This document shows, one piece after another, positions 48,803 through 57,995 of a stretch of DNA of 58,472 nucleotides. The first letter of the stretch is position 1; every line of letters begins with the position of its first letter. Under the pieces are notes generated by a model. The model made no database searches and was not told where the DNA came from. It saw only the letters and a list, made by a program, of their open reading frames with translations. Location of the stretch: NCBI GenBank assembly GCA_019240395.1, contig JAFAYM010000087.1:1-58472 (forward strand), in the 5' to 3' direction. Position numbers and translations under genes: made by a program. The stretch comes from Acidisphaera sp. Lineage in GTDB: Bacteria; Pseudomonadota; Alphaproteobacteria; Acetobacterales; Acetobacteraceae.

Positions 48803-50995
48803 ATGGACGCGATCGTCGGACAGCCTCTGGACCGAGTGGACGGGCGGCTCAAGGTGACGGGCGGCGCCAGATACGCCGCCGAGTTTCCGGTTCCCGGCGT
48901 GGTTCACGCCGTGCTCGTGCAGAGCAGCGTCGCCGCCGGGGAGATCGTCGCGATCGACACCAGCGCCGCCGAGGGCATGCCCGGCGTTCTGGCGGTGATC
49001 ACGCCCGAGAACGCCGAGAAGCTGCAGGCCGACAAGGGCGGTGAACAGGTGGTCAGCCGGCCGACCCTGCAGGACATGCAGGTGCTCTACAACGGTCAGC
49101 ATGTCGCGATCGTGGTTGCCGACACGCTCGATCGGGCGCAGGCGGCGGCGAGCGCCCTCAAGCTCACCTACAAGCAGGACGAGGCCGTCACCACGATGGA
49201 CTCGGCGCTGAACACGGCCTATCGGCCGAAGCATTTCCGCGGCGGCGCGCGCTCGCCGGATTCCAACCGCGGGGATGCCGACGCCGCGTTCGACGCCGCC
49301 GCCGTCAAGGTCGATGCGACCTACCGCACGCCGATCGAGCACCATAATCCGATGGAGCCGCACGCGACCATCGCCCGCTGGGACGGCGATCGGGTGACGG
49401 TGTGGACGGCGACGCAGGGCATTTCCGGCGCGCAGCATACGCTCGCCACGCTGTTCGGCATTCCGCCGGCAAACGTGCGGGTGATCTGTCCCTATGTCGG
49501 CGGCGGCTTCGGCTGCAAGGGCAGCACCTGGCCGCCGGCGACGCTGACCGCCATGGCGGCGCGCAAGGTCGGGCGGCCGGTGAAGCTCAGCCTGACGCGC
49601 CGGCAGATGTTCACCTCCAACGGCTATCGCCCGCGCACCGTGCAGAAGGTGAAGCTGGCCGCCGACGCCGGCGGCAAGCTGGTGGCAATCCGGCACGACG
49701 GGATGTCGCAGATGTCGATGCCCTCGCTCGGCGAGTTCGCCGAGCCGGTCGGACTGGCCACCGAGATGCTGTATTCCTGTCCGAACGTCGCGGTGACGCA
49801 CCGGCTCGTGGGCGTGAATGCGCCGCTGCCGACCTATATGCGCGCGCCCGGCGAGGCGAGCGGCGTATTCGCCCTGGAATCCGCCATGGACGAACTGGCT
49901 GTGGCGCTGCGGATCGACCCCGTCGAGCTGCGGCTGCGCAACTACGCCGATGGCGACGAGCACGAGGACAAGCCGTTCTCCCTGAAGAACCTGCGCGAAT
50001 GCTACCGGCAGGGCGCCGAGGCGTTCGGCTGGTCGCAGCGCAACCCGGCGCCGCGCTCGATGCGCGACGGCCGCGTGCTGATCGGCTGGGGCATGGCGAC
50101 ATCGACCTATCCGGCCAACCGCCGGCCGGCGGAGGCTCTGGTGCGCCTGCAGGCCGACGGCAGCGTGGTGGCGGGCTCCGGCACGCAGGATCTCGGCACC
50201 GGCACCTACACCGTAATGACGCAGGTGATCGCCGACGAGCTCGGCGTCTCGCCGAGGCGGGTGCGGTTCGTGCTCGGCGACAGCACGCTGCCGCCCGCCC
50301 CGGGGTCTGGCGGCTCGACGACGGTTGCCAGCGTCAGCCCGGCGGTGCAGGCGGCGTGCGCGGCGGCGCGCCAGAAGCTGTTTTCCCTGATACTCGCTGA
50401 CCCGCAAGCGGCCGGATTGACCTCGGCGGATCTGCGGCTCGCGAACGGGGTGGTGCTGGCGCCGGCAAGGCGGTTCCCGTTGAGCCAGGTGCTGGCCCGC
50501 GCCGGGCTGGAATACATCGAGGGTCGCGGCAAGACCGAGGGCCCGCCGGGGGGCCATTCCCTGCATTCCTTCGGCGCGCAATTCGCCGAGGTGCGGGTGG
50601 ATCCCGATCTCGGCGAAATCCGCGTCAGCCGCTATGTCGGCGCCTTCGATGCGGGACGCATCCTCAACGCGAAGACCGGCCGCAGCCAGTTGATCGGCGG
50701 CATCACCTACGGCATCGGCATGGCGCTGCTGGAGGAGACCGCGACCGACGCCGAGACCGGGCGCTATGTGAATGCCGATCTGGCGGAGTACCTGGTTCCC
50801 GTGCATCCCGACGTGCCGTTGATCCGCACCATCTTCGTGGCGGGGGAGGACCCGGTGCTCGATCCGCTTGGCGCGCGCGGCATCGGCGAGCTGCCGATGG
50901 TCGGGGTGGCGCCGGCGATCGCCAACGCGGTCTATCACGCCACCGGCGTGCGGGTGCGCGACCTGCCGATCCGCATCGAGGATGTGCTGGGCTGA
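48803..50995 (+). CDS. paoC: Periplasmic aldehyde oxidoreductase, molybdenum subunit (PaoC-like)
   Basis: The 730-residue catalytic subunit. It begins VGQPLDRVDGRLKVTGGARYAAEF, typical of the family. The cofactor segments are GGGFGCKGSTWPPATL, TYMRAPGEASGVFALESAMDELA and GSGTQDLGTGTYTVMTQV. The catalytic glutamate lies in LGARGIGELPMVGVAPAIANAV near the C-terminus. It should oxidise aldehydes to acids with water as oxygen donor. ATG at 48803 follows AGGGGCGGGG. A paoD-like cofactor chaperone is not next to it. Confidence 0.92.
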   Translation: MDAIVGQPLDRVDGRLKVTGGARYAAEFPVPGVVHAVLVQSSVAAGEIVAIDTSAAEGMPGVLAVITPENAEKLQADKGGEQVVSRPTLQDMQVLYNGQHVAIVVADTLDRAQAAASALKLTYKQDEAVTTMDSALNTAYRPKHFRGGARSPDSNRGDADAAFDAAAVKVDATYRTPIEHHNPMEPHATIARWDGDRVTVWTATQGISGAQHTLATLFGIPPANVRVICPYVGGGFGCKGSTWPPATLTAMAARKVGRPVKLSLTRRQMFTSNGYRPRTVQKVKLAADAGGKLVAIRHDGMSQMSMPSLGEFAEPVGLATEMLYSCPNVAVTHRLVGVNAPLPTYMRAPGEASGVFALESAMDELAVALRIDPVELRLRNYADGDEHEDKPFSLKNLRECYRQGAEAFGWSQRNPAPRSMRDGRVLIGWGMATSTYPANRRPAEALVRLQADGSVVAGSGTQDLGTGTYTVMTQVIADELGVSPRRVRFVLGDSTLPPAPGSGGSTTVASVSPAVQAACAAARQKLFSLILADPQAAGLTSADLRLANGVVLAPARRFPLSQVLARAGLEYIEGRGKTEGPPGGHSLHSFGAQFAEVRVDPDLGEIRVSRYVGAFDAGRILNAKTGRSQLIGGITYGIGMALLEETATDAETGRYVNADLAEYLVPVHPDVPLIRTIFVAGEDPVLDPLGARGIGELPMVGVAPAIANAVYHATGVRVRDLPIRIEDVLG

Positions 50996-51137
50996 ACGGC
51001 GTCACGACGTAAGCCGCCGCGGTCGACAGGGCGGGCGAGCCGCCCTATCCTGACGGTCAGTCCGCACACGGCCGCGTCCCGCCGAGGGTGCGATCGTGGC
51101 GAAGCGCGCAGAGCTTTTCTGGAACAAGGAACGCGTT

Positions 51138-52571
51138 ATGTACCCGAACACATCGCTGTACATCGACGGCGGCTGGCGCGGCAGCGCCGCCGGCAGGACG
51201 CTCGAGATCCTCAATCCCGCGACCGCCGAGCCGATCGGCACGGTGGCACATGCGGGGACCGACGATCTCGATCGAGCGTTGGAAGCGGCGGAGCGAGGTT
51301 TCCAGACGTGGCGGCAGGTTTCCGCGTTCGACCGCGCCAAGGTGATGCGTCGGGCGGCCGCGCTGATGCGCGAACGCGGCGACAACACGGCGCGCCTGAT
51401 GACGATGGAGCAGGGCAAGCCGCTGGTCGAAGCGAAGGGCGAGACGCTTGCCGCGGCCGACGTCATCGAATGGTTCGCTGAGGAAGCCCGGCGCACCTAT
51501 GGCCAGGTGATCCCGGCCCGCGCACCGGGTGTGTACCAGCTGGTGCTCAAGGAGCCGGTCGGGCCGGTGGCCGCGTTCACCCCCTGGAACTTTCCGATCA
51601 ACCAGGCCGTGCGGAAGATTTCGCTGGCCCTGGCCGCGGGGTGCTCGATCATCGTCAAGGGGCCGGAGGAAACGCCGGCATCCTGCGCCGAGCTGGTGCG
51701 CGCCTATGCCGATGCCGGAGTGCCGGCCGGGGTGATCAATCTGGTGTTCGGCGTGCCCTCGGAGATTTCGGAATACCTCATTCCGCACCCGACCATCCGC
51801 AAAGTCTCGTTCACCGGCTCGACGCCGGTCGGCAAGCACCTGGCGATGCTGGCGGGCCAGCACATGAAGCGCATCACCATGGAACTGGGCGGACACGCGC
51901 CGGCGATCGTGTTCGACGACGCCGACGTCGATCACGCCAGCAAGATCCTGTCCGCCAACAAGTTCCGCAACGCCGGTCAGGTCTGCGTCTCGCCGACGCG
52001 CTTCCTGGTGCAGCAGAAGGTGTACGACAGCTTCGTCGACAAGTTCGTGGCCGCGGCCAAGGCGGTCAAGGTCGGCGACGGACTGGAGGAGGGCACGACG
52101 ATGGGCCCGCTCGCCCATGCCAGGCGCGTGCAGGCTATCGAGGGCTTCGTGCAGGACGCGGTGCAGAAAGGCGCGACGATCCGCACCGGCGGCAATCGCA
52201 TCGGCAACAAGGGGTATTTCTTCGAGCCCACCGTGCTGACCGAGGTTTCCAAGGAAGCGCGGGTGATGAACGAGGAGCCGTTCGGTCCGCTGGCGCTGAT
52301 CGCGCCGTTCCGCGATTTCGAGGAGGCGGTTTCGGAAGCCAACCGGCTGCCGTTCGGGCTCGCCTCGTATGCGTATACGCGATCGGCGAAGACGGCGAAC
52401 GCGGTGGCGGCGGCGGTGGAGGCCGGCATGATGTCGATCAACCATCACGGTCTGGCGCTGCCGGAAGTGCCGTTCGGCGGCGTCAAGGATTCCGGCTTCG
52501 GCTCGGAAGGCGGACCGGAGGCGATCGAGGGCTACCTCAACACCAAGTTCGTTTCGCAGGCGGGACTATAG
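51138..52571 (+). CDS. NAD(P)-dependent aldehyde dehydrogenase (succinate-semialdehyde type)
   Basis: A 477-residue aldehyde dehydrogenase. Catalytic residues are C283 ([10 protein letters not shown]), E249 (MELGGHAP), N151 (PWNFPI) and K174 (IVKGPEE). Relatives of this sequence oxidise succinate semialdehyde or similar aldehydes; the exact substrate is unknown. The ATG at 51138 gives the usual start ([16 protein letters not shown]) and has AAGGAACG upstream; a GTG at 51096 is an alternative. It follows paoABC by 142 bases, which suggests a joint role in aldehyde removal. Confidence 0.9.
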   Translation: MYPNTSLYIDGGWRGSAAGRTLEILNPATAEPIGTVAHAGTDDLDRALEAAERGFQTWRQVSAFDRAKVMRRAAALMRERGDNTARLMTMEQGKPLVEAKGETLAAADVIEWFAEEARRTYGQVIPARAPGVYQLVLKEPVGPVAAFTPWNFPINQAVRKISLALAAGCSIIVKGPEETPASCAELVRAYADAGVPAGVINLVFGVPSEISEYLIPHPTIRKVSFTGSTPVGKHLAMLAGQHMKRITMELGGHAPAIVFDDADVDHASKILSANKFRNAGQVCVSPTRFLVQQKVYDSFVDKFVAAAKAVKVGDGLEEGTTMGPLAHARRVQAIEGFVQDAVQKGATIRTGGNRIGNKGYFFEPTVLTEVSKEARVMNEEPFGPLALIAPFRDFEEAVSEANRLPFGLASYAYTRSAKTANAVAAAVEAGMMSINHHGLALPEVPFGGVKDSGFGSEGGPEAIEGYLNTKFVSQAGL

Positions 52572-52672
52572 GACGCCGGGCGATCGAATAAGGGCTCAGG
52601 CCAAGATCGGCGTGCAGCGACACAGATCATGATCCTGAGCGTCATCGCGCCGAAATATCGGGTGGCGAAAAC

Positions 52673-52699
52673 GCCGGCGTCCGTCTAAAAGACGCCGGC
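52673..52699 (-). terminator. Hairpin with T run on the minus strand, upstream of the HU gene
   Basis: GCCGGCGTC (52673-52681) pairs perfectly with GACGCCGGC (52691-52699) over a 9-base loop. Read on the minus strand it is followed by GTTTTCGCC, like an intrinsic terminator. No leftward gene ends here, except parE read-through after 53091. It may also fold in the 5' leader of HU mRNA. Confidence 0.45.
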
Positions 52700-52760
52700 C
52701 ATGCCGGGAGCGATTCGTATCCGGCACGATCGCAGTCGTGCGCGCAGAACAGGGGAACGC

Positions 52761-53030
52761 ATGTCAAAAGCCTTCATCGCCCAGGTCATCCAGGACTCGA
52801 CCGACCTGACCGGTACCGCTTCCAACCGCGCCGCCGCCGATCTGATGGCGGCGATCATCAAGGAACTCAAGAAGAACGGCCGCTTCACCCTGCCCAGCTT
52901 CGGCACTTTCATCGTGCGCAAGACCAAGGCCCGCAAGGGGCTCAATCCGCGGACCGGCGAGTCGATCCGGGTGAAGGCGGGCAAGACGGTTCGCTTCAAG
53001 GCTTCACCCAGCTTGAAGAAGACGGTGTAG
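52761..53030 (+). CDS. HU-family DNA-binding protein
   Basis: An 89-residue nucleoid protein. N-terminal dimerisation helices are followed by the beta arm: GRFTLPSFGTFIVRKTKARKGLNPRTGESI, with the arm-tip NPRTGE in place of the usual NPxTG sequence. It bends DNA. The ATG at 52761 has AGGGGAA just upstream. The C-terminus (KASPSLKKTV) is typical. The TAG stop codon is also the start of a repeat element. Confidence 0.92.
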   Translation: MSKAFIAQVIQDSTDLTGTASNRAAADLMAAIIKELKKNGRFTLPSFGTFIVRKTKARKGLNPRTGESIRVKAGKTVRFKASPSLKKTV

Positions 53031-53079
53031 AGCGCCGAAGGTGGAATCGCCGCAGGTCTGAATCACGCTCTCAAACAAC
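53030..53079. repeat. GAGCG-type palindromic repeat, copy 2
   Basis: Related to 34090-34146 in the same orientation. It lacks six bases (TGATGA) of the left arm, so its inverted repeat is damaged. Like the first copy it starts in the TAG stop codon of the upstream gene. It fills most of the 60-base gap between HU and the convergent parE gene. Confidence 0.7.
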
Positions 53080-53090
53080 CATGAACAGGC

Positions 53091-55073
53091 CTATACATCG
53101 ACGTCCGAAACGGTCCGCGCCCGCTCCTGGATGAACTGAAAGCGCAGCTCCGGCCGCCGCCCCATCAGGCTCTCCACCAGTTCGCTGGTCCGCGCCCGCT
53201 CCTCGGATGGGGCGACGACCTTGAGCAGGGTGCGCTTGCCCGGGTCCATCGTGGTCTCGCGCAGGGCGGCGGGCGGCATCTCCCCGAGACCCTTGAAGCG
53301 GCTGACCTCGACGCGGGCACTGCCCTTGAACGCCGCGCGGGTCTGCCGCTCGCGATCGGCATCGTCCATGGCGTAGACCGACTTGGCGCCCTGGGTCAGC
53401 CGATAAAGCGGGGGCTGCGCGAGATAGACGTGACCGCGTCGCACCAGCTCGGGCAGCTCGCGGTAGAAGAAGGTCATCAGCAGCGAGGCGATGTGCGCCC
53501 CGTCGACATCGGCATCGGTCATGATGATGATGCGGCCGTAGCGCAGGCGGGCGATGTCGAAGCGGTCGCCGACGCCGCAGCCGAGCGCCTCGATGAGGTC
53601 CTTCAGCTCCTGGTTCTGCCGCAGCTTGTCGGCCGAGGCGCTGGCGACATTGAGGATCTTGCCGCGCAGCGGCAGCACCGCCTGCGTCTCGCGGTTGCGC
53701 GCCTGCTTGGCCGACCCGCCGGCGCTGTCACCTTCGACCAGGAAGATCTCCGTGCTGTCGGCGTTCTCGCGCGTGCAGTCCGCCAGCTTGCCGGGCAGGC
53801 GCAGGCGACGCGTGGCGCTCTTGCGCGGCGTGTCCTTCGCCTCGCGCCGGCGCAGCCGGTCCTCGGCGCGCTCGATGAGGTAGGCGAGGAGATTGTCGGC
53901 CTGCGCGGGATCGCCGGCGAGAAAATGGTCGAAGCGGTCGCGAAGCGCCGTCTCGACGAGGCGTGCGGAGTCGGCACTGGTGAGCCGTTCCTTGGTCTGG
54001 CCCTGGAAGTGCGGATCGCGCAGGAAAACCGAGAGCTTGGCGGCCAGACCGGCGAGAACATCCTCGGCGGTGATCTGCGCCGCGCGCCGGTTGCTGCGCT
54101 GCTCGCCCCAGGCGCGGACGCCCTTGAGGAGGGCGGCGCGGAAGCCGGCCTCGTGCGTGCCGCCGAGCGGCGTCGGCACGGTGTTGCAGTAGGAGTGCAG
54201 GAAGCCGTCCGCGGCGTCGAGCCAGGTGAGCGCCCATTCCACACGTCCGCCGGTCTGGCCCTCGGCAGTGCGCGGGAAGTCGGCCTCGCCGGCCCAGATC
54301 GGCGCGATGGCGCGCGTCGCATCGCCGATCTCGGCCTGCAGGCTGTCCCGCAGGCCGCCGGGAAAGTGCAGCACCGCCTCGGTCGGGGTGTCCTCTCCTT
54401 TGAGCAGGGATTTGTCGCAGGACCAGCGGATCTGCACGCCGCGGAACAGGTAGGCCTTGGAGCGGCAGAGGCGGTAGAGCCGTGCCGGGCTGAACTGCAG
54501 CGCGCCGAAGATCTGCGGGTCGGGGCGGAAGCGGATGGAGGTGCCGCGCCGGTTCTGCACCGGACCGGCATCGAGCAGTTTGGTCACCGGCTTGCCGCGG
54601 GCGTAGCTCTGTCGCCAGAGCACGCGGTCGCGCGCCACCTCCACCTCCAGCTTCTCGGAGAGCGCGTTGACCACCGAGCTGCCGACGCCGTGCAGGCCGC
54701 CCGAAGTGGCGTAGGCCTTGCCGCCGAATTTGCCGCCGGAATGCAGGGTGGTGAGGATCACCTCTAGCGCGCTGAGCGGCTTGAACTTGGGGTGCGGATC
54801 GACGGGAATGCCGCGGCCGTTGTCGCGCACGGTGAGCCAGTTGCCGGTCGCGAGCTCGACCTCGATGAAGCTGGCGTGGCCGGCCACCGCCTCGTCCATC
54901 GCGTTGTCGAGGATTTCCGCGGCGAGGTGGTGGAGCGCGGTCTCGTCGGTGCCGCCGATATACATGCCGGGCCGGCGACGCACCGGCTCCAGCCCCTCCA
55001 GCACCTCGATATCGCGGGCGGAGTAGCCGGAGTCGCGGCCTGACCTGGGCGCTGTGCCGAACAGATCGTTCAT
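53091..55073 (-). CDS. parE: ParE, topoisomerase IV subunit B
   Basis: The 660-residue ATPase subunit that separates daughter chromosomes with ParC. The GHKL ATP site includes E53/N57 (AAEILDNAMDEAV), DNGRGIPV and GGLHGVGSSVVNAL. The TOPRIM domain has EGDSAGGSAKQARNRETQAVLPLRGKILNV and DADVDGAHIASLL. The large insertion seen in Gram-negative GyrB is absent and the length fits ParE. The C-terminus ends ELRFQFIQERARTVSDVDV. The partner parC gene is not in the window. Confidence 0.94.
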   Translation of the reverse strand: MNDLFGTAPRSGRDSGYSARDIEVLEGLEPVRRRPGMYIGGTDETALHHLAAEILDNAMDEAVAGHASFIEVELATGNWLTVRDNGRGIPVDPHPKFKPLSALEVILTTLHSGGKFGGKAYATSGGLHGVGSSVVNALSEKLEVEVARDRVLWRQSYARGKPVTKLLDAGPVQNRRGTSIRFRPDPQIFGALQFSPARLYRLCRSKAYLFRGVQIRWSCDKSLLKGEDTPTEAVLHFPGGLRDSLQAEIGDATRAIAPIWAGEADFPRTAEGQTGGRVEWALTWLDAADGFLHSYCNTVPTPLGGTHEAGFRAALLKGVRAWGEQRSNRRAAQITAEDVLAGLAAKLSVFLRDPHFQGQTKERLTSADSARLVETALRDRFDHFLAGDPAQADNLLAYLIERAEDRLRRREAKDTPRKSATRRLRLPGKLADCTRENADSTEIFLVEGDSAGGSAKQARNRETQAVLPLRGKILNVASASADKLRQNQELKDLIEALGCGVGDRFDIARLRYGRIIIMTDADVDGAHIASLLMTFFYRELPELVRRGHVYLAQPPLYRLTQGAKSVYAMDDADRERQTRAAFKGSARVEVSRFKGLGEMPPAALRETTMDPGKRTLLKVVAPSEERARTSELVESLMGRRPELRFQFIQERARTVSDVDV

Positions 55074-55154
55074 GCTGTGTTCCCGTCGCTGTCCCGCACC
55101 CTATCCGCTCGGGGCCGCGTTGGGCAAGACACTCGACCGAAGTTAATCCGGGGG

Positions 55155-56303
55155 TTAGCCGTCGTTCTTGCCGGCAAGTTCGAGAGAAGCGGCATCTTCT
55201 CGGTGCACGTCGTGCGTGACGATGCCGTGGCCGCCGGGCTGCATCTTCAGCCAGCTCTCGTGGCGAAGCGTGTCGCGGGCGTCGCGGTAGCCGTTCTCCC
55301 AATGCGCGTGCATCGAAGTCGCGCTGAAATCATAGTCGCTGGCGAAGCCCTCATAGGCGGCCTGCCGATAGATCAGGTGCAGGATGGTGATCTCGGGCAG
55401 ATGCGCCAGGCGTCGCTTGAGAGCGCGCTCCCGATCGTTCAGCGCCTTCTCCGGCAGCTTTTCCAGCAGCGCGTGCAGCAGCTCATTCTGCTCGTGCATG
55501 CGCTGATAGACGTCGGTGACGAGGCGGGTGCGGCTGGAATACAGGATGTCCTTCTGGCGGTTCAGCACGTCCAGCATGTCGCGCGGCACCGGACCGACGG
55601 CGCTGAACAGATCGACCTGGAAGATCAGCGTGTTCTGGCTGACCGTGTGCTCGAGCACATGCTGCAGCGGCGTGTTGGAGACGATCCCGCCGTCCCAGTA
55701 GAGCTCTCCGTCGACCGGCACCATCGGCAGGGCCGGCGGGAGGGCGCCGCTGGCCATCACATGCTCCGGCCCGATGGTGGTCCCGGCATTGTCGAAATAG
55801 GCGAAATTGCCGGTCTGCACCTGCACGGAACCCGCGGCGTAGCGGATCGTGCGGTCGTTGAGCCGGTCGAAGTCGACGAGCTCCAGGAGCAGGGCGCGCA
55901 GCGGCGCGCTGTCGTAGAAGCTCGTCGCGCCCGCTGCACCGGGCGGCGTGAGCCACGGTCCCGGCTGGTAGGGCGTGAAGAAATTGGGCTGGCCGAACAC
56001 CGTGGTCAGCAGCGATGACCAGGCGCTGTAGAGCTTGCGGCCGAACTCGTCGTGCGGCCTGACCGGCCAGACCGGGCGCTCGGTGATGGTCTCCCAGAAC
56101 CGGCGCAGCCGCGCGACGCGCAGCTCCGGCGGGTTGCCGGCGATGATCGCGCCGTTGATGCCGCCGATCGAGACGCCGGCGACCCAGTCCGGCTCGAGGC
56201 CGGCCTCGTGCAGGGCCTGATAGGCGCCGCCCTGATAGGCGCCGAGCGCGCCGCCGCCCTGCAGCACCAGCGCGAGCCGATCGCATCCTTCGGGTTTCAT
56301 CAT
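55155..56303 (-). CDS. Patatin-like phospholipase with DUF3734-type C-terminus
   Basis: A 382-residue serine hydrolase. The oxyanion loop is LQGGGALGAYQGG (near residue 15), the nucleophile elbow is GVSIGGINGA (G-x-S-x-G) and the catalytic aspartate lies in WDGGIVSNTP. The C-terminal 130 residues (SSRTRLVTDVYQRMHEQNELLHALLEKLP onward, with SATSMHAHWENGYRDARDTL) form the extra domain found in many alphaproteobacterial patatins. It probably cleaves lipids or other acyl esters. ATG at 56303 is chosen; ATG 56300 directly follows. There is no strong ribosome site, and a repeat element lies just upstream. Confidence 0.87.
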   Translation of the reverse strand: MMKPEGCDRLALVLQGGGALGAYQGGAYQALHEAGLEPDWVAGVSIGGINGAIIAGNPPELRVARLRRFWETITERPVWPVRPHDEFGRKLYSAWSSLLTTVFGQPNFFTPYQPGPWLTPPGAAGATSFYDSAPLRALLLELVDFDRLNDRTIRYAAGSVQVQTGNFAYFDNAGTTIGPEHVMASGALPPALPMVPVDGELYWDGGIVSNTPLQHVLEHTVSQNTLIFQVDLFSAVGPVPRDMLDVLNRQKDILYSSRTRLVTDVYQRMHEQNELLHALLEKLPEKALNDRERALKRRLAHLPEITILHLIYRQAAYEGFASDYDFSATSMHAHWENGYRDARDTLRHESWLKMQPGGHGIVTHDVHREDAASLELAGKNDG

Positions 56304-56326
56304 GCGTGTGTACGCGCAAGGGAGGA

Positions 56327-56408
56327 GCAAGGCGAGGGGCTTTGCCCTCCTTGGTCACGCGGTCGGGGGACGCTGCCCCGGCGGATTGAGATGGAGCCCT
56401 CGCCTTGC
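56327..56408. repeat. 82-bp GC-rich inverted-repeat element between patatin and bdhA genes
   Basis: GCAAGGCGAGGG (56327-56338) and CCCTCGCCTTGC (56397-56408) are perfect 12-base inverted repeats. The arm AAGGCGAGGGGC is the same text as the inner part of the inverted repeat at 35352, so it belongs to that family. It lies in the promoter area of two divergent genes. Confidence 0.7.
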
Positions 56409-56452
56409 TTCCGATCCCCCTCTAGGCTCAAACCCGAAGCGAGGAGAGCGGC

Positions 56453-57235
56453 ATGAGCCTGAAGGGGAAGGTTGCCCTGGTCACCGGCTCGACCAGCGGG
56501 ATCGGCCTGGGCATTGCAGAGGCCTTGGCCCGGCAGGGCGCGGACATCATGGTCAACGGTTTCGGCGATACGCCGGTGATCGAGAACGTCCTCGGCGATA
56601 TCGGCAAGCTTGGCGTGCGGACCGCCTACTGCGGCGCCGACGTCGGCAAGCCCGCGCAGATCGCCGAGATGGTGGCGCAGGCGCAGCAGGAGCTCGGCTC
56701 GCTCGACATCCTCGTCAACAATGCCGGCATCCAGCACACCGCGCCGATCGAGGAGTTTCCCGACGATCGGTGGGACGCCATCATCGCCATCAATCTCTCG
56801 AGCGCCTTTCATGCGATGAAGGCGGCGATACCGGCGATGAGGCAGCGCGGCTGGGGGCGCATCATCAACATCGCCTCGGCGCACGGCCTGGTGGCGAGCC
56901 CGCTCAAATCGGCCTATGTCGCGGCCAAGCACGGCATCGTCGGCCTGACCAAGACGGCGGCGATCGAGCTGGCCAATAGCGGCGTCACGGCGAACGCGAT
57001 CTGCCCGGGCTGGGTGCACACGCCGCTGGTGGAGAGGCAGCTGCAGGCGCGCGCCGAGAGCGAGGGCAGCGACGTTGCGGCGGTGACGCGGGCCTTTCTC
57101 ACGGAGAAGCAGCCGATGGAGGCTTTCTCGACGCCGGCGCAGATCGGCGCGCTGGCGGTGTTCCTGTGCTCGGACGCGGCCTGCACGATCACCGGCGCGC
57201 CGCTCTCCATCGATGGCGGCTGGGTGGCGCAGTAG
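56453..57235 (+). CDS. bdhA: D-3-hydroxybutyrate dehydrogenase
   Basis: A 260-residue classical SDR that oxidises D-3-hydroxybutyrate to acetoacetate with NAD, a step in PHB use. The nucleotide site is TGSTSGIG (11-18). The catalytic residues are S142, Y155 and K159, the same numbers as in well-studied bacterial enzymes. Substrate-binding features include NAGIQH (Q94, H95) and AHGLVASPLKSAYVAAKHG. GCGAGGAGAG precedes the ATG. The phasin gene at 2686 supports PHB metabolism in this organism. It ends 5 bases before the gmhA start. Confidence 0.93.
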   Translation: MSLKGKVALVTGSTSGIGLGIAEALARQGADIMVNGFGDTPVIENVLGDIGKLGVRTAYCGADVGKPAQIAEMVAQAQQELGSLDILVNNAGIQHTAPIEEFPDDRWDAIIAINLSSAFHAMKAAIPAMRQRGWGRIINIASAHGLVASPLKSAYVAAKHGIVGLTKTAAIELANSGVTANAICPGWVHTPLVERQLQARAESEGSDVAAVTRAFLTEKQPMEAFSTPAQIGALAVFLCSDAACTITGAPLSIDGGWVAQ

Positions 57236-57240
57236 CCGGC

Positions 57241-57831
57241 ATGGACGAGAGAACCCGCTTCGTCGCAATGATGGAACGCTCCGCGGCGCTGAAGCGGCGG
57301 GTCGCCGGCGAGGTTGCGGAGACGCTGCTGGCGGTCGTCGATGCCTGCGAGAGCAGCCTGCGCTCCGGCGGCAAGCTGATGTTCTGCGGCAATGGCGGTT
57401 CGGCGGCGGACAGCCAGCATCTGGCGACCGAGCTGCTGGTGCGGCTGCGCCCGAAAGTCGAGCGCAATGCCTGGCCGGCGCTGGCGCTGACGCTGGATCC
57501 GGCGCTGCTGACGGCGGGGGGCAATGATTACGGTTTCGAGCGGGTGTTCGAGCGGCCGCTGCGCGGGTTGGGGCGTGCCGGCGACGTGCTGTTCGGCATC
57601 ACCACGTCCGGCCGCTCGCCCAATGTGATTCGGGCATTGCAGGCGGCCCGCGAGATGGGGATCGTCACCGTCGGCCTGCTCGGCGGCAGCGGTGAGCCGG
57701 CGCGCGCGGCGTGCGACCTGGCGCTGCTCGTTCCGGACGAGGAGACGACGCGCATCCAGGAATGCCACATCACGCTGGGCCACGCGGTGGTGGAACTGCT
57801 CGAGGATCGGCTGATTGCCCGGCCGATCTGA
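57241..57831 (+). CDS. gmhA: Phosphoheptose isomerase (SIS domain)
   Basis: A 196-residue isomerase that converts sedoheptulose 7-phosphate to D-glycero-manno-heptose 7-phosphate for the lipopolysaccharide core. Typical motifs are FCGNGGSAADSQHLATEL, LLTAGGNDYGFERVF, TTSGRSPNVIRAL and IQECHITLGHAVVELLE. ATG at 57241 is six bases after the bdhA stop codon. The following gene also handles nucleotide sugars. Confidence 0.9.
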   Translation: MDERTRFVAMMERSAALKRRVAGEVAETLLAVVDACESSLRSGGKLMFCGNGGSAADSQHLATELLVRLRPKVERNAWPALALTLDPALLTAGGNDYGFERVFERPLRGLGRAGDVLFGITTSGRSPNVIRALQAAREMGIVTVGLLGGSGEPARAACDLALLVPDEETTRIQECHITLGHAVVELLEDRLIARPI

Positions 57832-57995
57832 GAAACCGTTCGACGATGCTACTACGGCGGCCATCCGGCACGCCTTTCTGCGCTTCCGGTGCTCACGGCC
57901 CCGAACGGCCGCTCCGCTCCGGTTCTCGAAAGCCGCGCCAGCTGACTCACCGTAGCGCATTCTCAAACGGTCTCTGAAATCCGCAGGAGCGTCCG

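Noticed and set aside
48740-50938. A 732-codon minus-strand frame opposite the molybdenum subunit gene
   Set aside because: The product is an arginine-, histidine- and glycine-rich translation typical of antisense frames in GC-rich DNA, and the plus strand encodes a clear enzyme.
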